A stretch of 5,150 nt of DNA from Alphaproteobacteria bacterium (GTDB lineage Bacteria > Pseudomonadota > Alphaproteobacteria > CAAHEQ01 > UBA3637), in assembly GCA_017555325.1 (NCBI GenBank), contig JAFZGR010000261.1, positions 1 through 5,150 on the forward strand, written 5' to 3'. The notes beneath the pieces were generated by a model. That model searched no databases and had not been told where the DNA came from. It worked only from the letters and a program-made list of their open reading frames with translations. This document shows positions 4,078 through 5,150 of this stretch, piece after piece. How positions within the stretch are numbered: position 1 is the stretch's first letter; every line of letters begins with the position of its first letter. A program made the translations under genes and the position numbers.

Positions 4078-5150
4078 ATGAGTAAATTATATAAAATATT
4101 TTTAGTATTCTGTTTGTTATGTTTTTGTCAAAATGTTCAGGCAGAATTAAGAATTGATGTCAGCGGGGCTCAATCGGAACCGTTACCGTTTGCCATGCAG
4201 GATTTAATCAGTGATGATTGGGCAACATCGGATTTAGGTAAAGAAATTACGGCTGTTGTTGTGGCGGATTTGGAGCGTTCCGGTTTGTTTAGATATATTA
4301 ATCCGGATGCGTATATTCAAAAATTTACCAATGCCAATACTCGTCCTAATTTTGCTGATTGGCAAGCCATTCAGGCTCAGGCTCTTATTTACGGAACCAT
4401 TAAAGAGCAGGGGACAAAATTAAATGTTTCGTTTAGAATTTGGGATGTGTTTGCTCAAACACAAATGGAAGCAAAATCGTTTACGGCACCGGCCGAATCA
4501 TGGCGAAAAGTTGCCCACATGATTGCTGACTATATTTATGAACGAATGACCGGTGAAAAAGGATATTTTGATACACGGATTGCGTTTATTTCCGAAACGG
4601 GTAATCAGTTAAACCGTGTTAAAAAGTTGGCGGTTATGGATCAGGATGGCGAAAACGTTGTTTATTTAACAAATGGTAAAGATTTGGTTTTAACGCCTCG
4701 TTTTTCACCTAATATGCGTGAAGTAACCTATTTTTCATATCAAGACGGGAAACCAAAAGTTTATATTATGAATTTGGCAACCCGTAAATCTTCATTAGTC
4801 GGTAATTTTCCAGGGATGACATTTGCCCCTCGTTTTGCTCCGGATGGTGATAATTTGATAATGAGTTTGGCTAATAGAGGAAATGCCGATATTTATACTT
4901 ACAATTTACGGACAAGAGAAAAGAAACGCTTAACAAATCATCCGTCCATTAACACTTCTCCCAGTTATTCACCGGATGGTAAGCAGATTGTGTTTAACTC
5001 GGACAGAGGTGGTAATCAACAGCTATATATTATGAATGCTGATGGTAGTAATGTTCATCGGATTAGTTTTGGAGAAGGGACATATGCAACACCGGTTTGG
5101 TCTCCACGGGGTGATTATATTGCGTTTACCAAAATCAGACACGGACAGTT
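4078..5150 (+). CDS. tolB: Tol-Pal system periplasmic beta-propeller protein TolB (cut by window edge)
   Basis: TolB is the soluble periplasmic protein that links TolA to the outer-membrane lipoprotein Pal. The frame is open from 4078 to the edge: 357 residues of an expected 430 or so. A Sec signal peptide is clear: basic start MSKLYK, hydrophobic core, and a likely cut after VQA (20-22), leaving mature ELRIDVSGAQSEPLPFAM. That mature N terminus corresponds to the TolA-binding segment of TolB. Residues about 23-160 form the N-terminal alpha/beta domain (including ADLERSGLFRYI and ALIYGTIKEQG). From about 165 a beta-propeller begins, with repeat motifs PRFSPN (207), PRFAPDGDN (251), PSYSPDGKQIVF (295) and PVWSPRGDYIAF (339), exactly 44 residues apart. 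The last blades and the stop are off the window; pal would be expected next. There is no gap from tolA, and the ribosome binding site lies within tolA. Confidence 0.97.
   Translation, partial: MSKLYKIFLVFCLLCFCQNVQAELRIDVSGAQSEPLPFAMQDLISDDWATSDLGKEITAVVVADLERSGLFRYINPDAYIQKFTNANTRPNFADWQAIQAQALIYGTIKEQGTKLNVSFRIWDVFAQTQMEAKSFTAPAESWRKVAHMIADYIYERMTGEKGYFDTRIAFISETGNQLNRVKKLAVMDQDGENVVYLTNGKDLVLTPRFSPNMREVTYFSYQDGKPKVYIMNLATRKSSLVGNFPGMTFAPRFAPDGDNLIMSLANRGNADIYTYNLRTREKKRLTNHPSINTSPSYSPDGKQIVFNSDRGGNQQLYIMNADGSNVHRISFGEGTYATPVWSPRGDYIAFTKIRHGQ

Noticed and set aside
4111..4143. TolB as a lipoprotein because of three cysteines in its signal peptide
   Set aside because: None of C12, C15 or C17 sits in a lipobox pattern. 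A normal signal peptidase I site (VQA) follows, as expected for soluble periplasmic TolB.
1..5150. CRISPR arrays, insertion sequences, prophage, toxin-antitoxin or defence genes
   Set aside because: No direct-repeat array, terminal inverted repeats, transposase or unfamiliar gene is seen. Every gene-sized frame with support is a known housekeeping gene.

Overview
The window is an AT-rich stretch of a Gram-negative bacterial chromosome, most likely from an alphaproteobacterium. Three things point there. RuvB has an alphaproteobacterial wording (for example FIEAARKR, TLAQII and GEGPAARSV). The order ruvB-ybgC-tolQ-tolR-tolA-tolB is the familiar one. A tRNA-Leu sits just upstream of the trigger factor gene, as I recall from alphaproteobacteria. 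Low GC with otherwise intact core genes would fit one of the AT-rich, often uncultured or host-associated lineages, but the exact group cannot be named from this sequence alone.

Layout. Bases 1-171 (minus strand) hold the first 57 codons of trigger factor (tig), running off the left edge. Bases 203-286 (minus) are a complete tRNA-Leu with anticodon UAG and an encoded CCA; it ends 31 nt before the tig start, so the two are probably transcribed together. Bases 287-514 form a divergent, very AT-rich intergenic region with a good sigma70-type promoter facing right and a weaker -10-like site facing the tRNA. From 515 to the right edge everything is on the plus strand and tightly packed: ruvB (515-1540), ybgC (1552-1959), tolQ (1962-2660), tolR (2663-3076), tolA (3094-4077) and the first 357 codons of tolB (4078 to the edge). 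Gaps between these genes are 11, 2, 2, 17 and 0 nt, with Shine-Dalgarno sequences mostly buried in the end of the preceding gene, so this reads as one operon.

How the genes work together. TolQ and TolR form the proton-driven inner-membrane motor. TolA is the periplasm-spanning arm that it energises. TolB is the periplasmic propeller that passes the force to the outer-membrane lipoprotein Pal, whose gene is expected just beyond the right edge. YbgC is the acyl-CoA thioesterase that habitually travels with this system. The complex pulls the outer membrane inward at the division site and keeps the envelope intact. RuvB, the Holliday-junction branch-migration motor, leads the operon by position rather than by function; ruvA and ruvC are not next to it here.

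I found no undescribed system. All coding space is explained by well-known housekeeping genes. The points worth a second look are modest: the tRNA-tig junction, ruvB standing apart from ruvAC, the TonB-like Lys/Pro arm of TolA, polar residues in the TolR membrane helix, the exact 44-residue propeller period in TolB, and frequent UAG stops.
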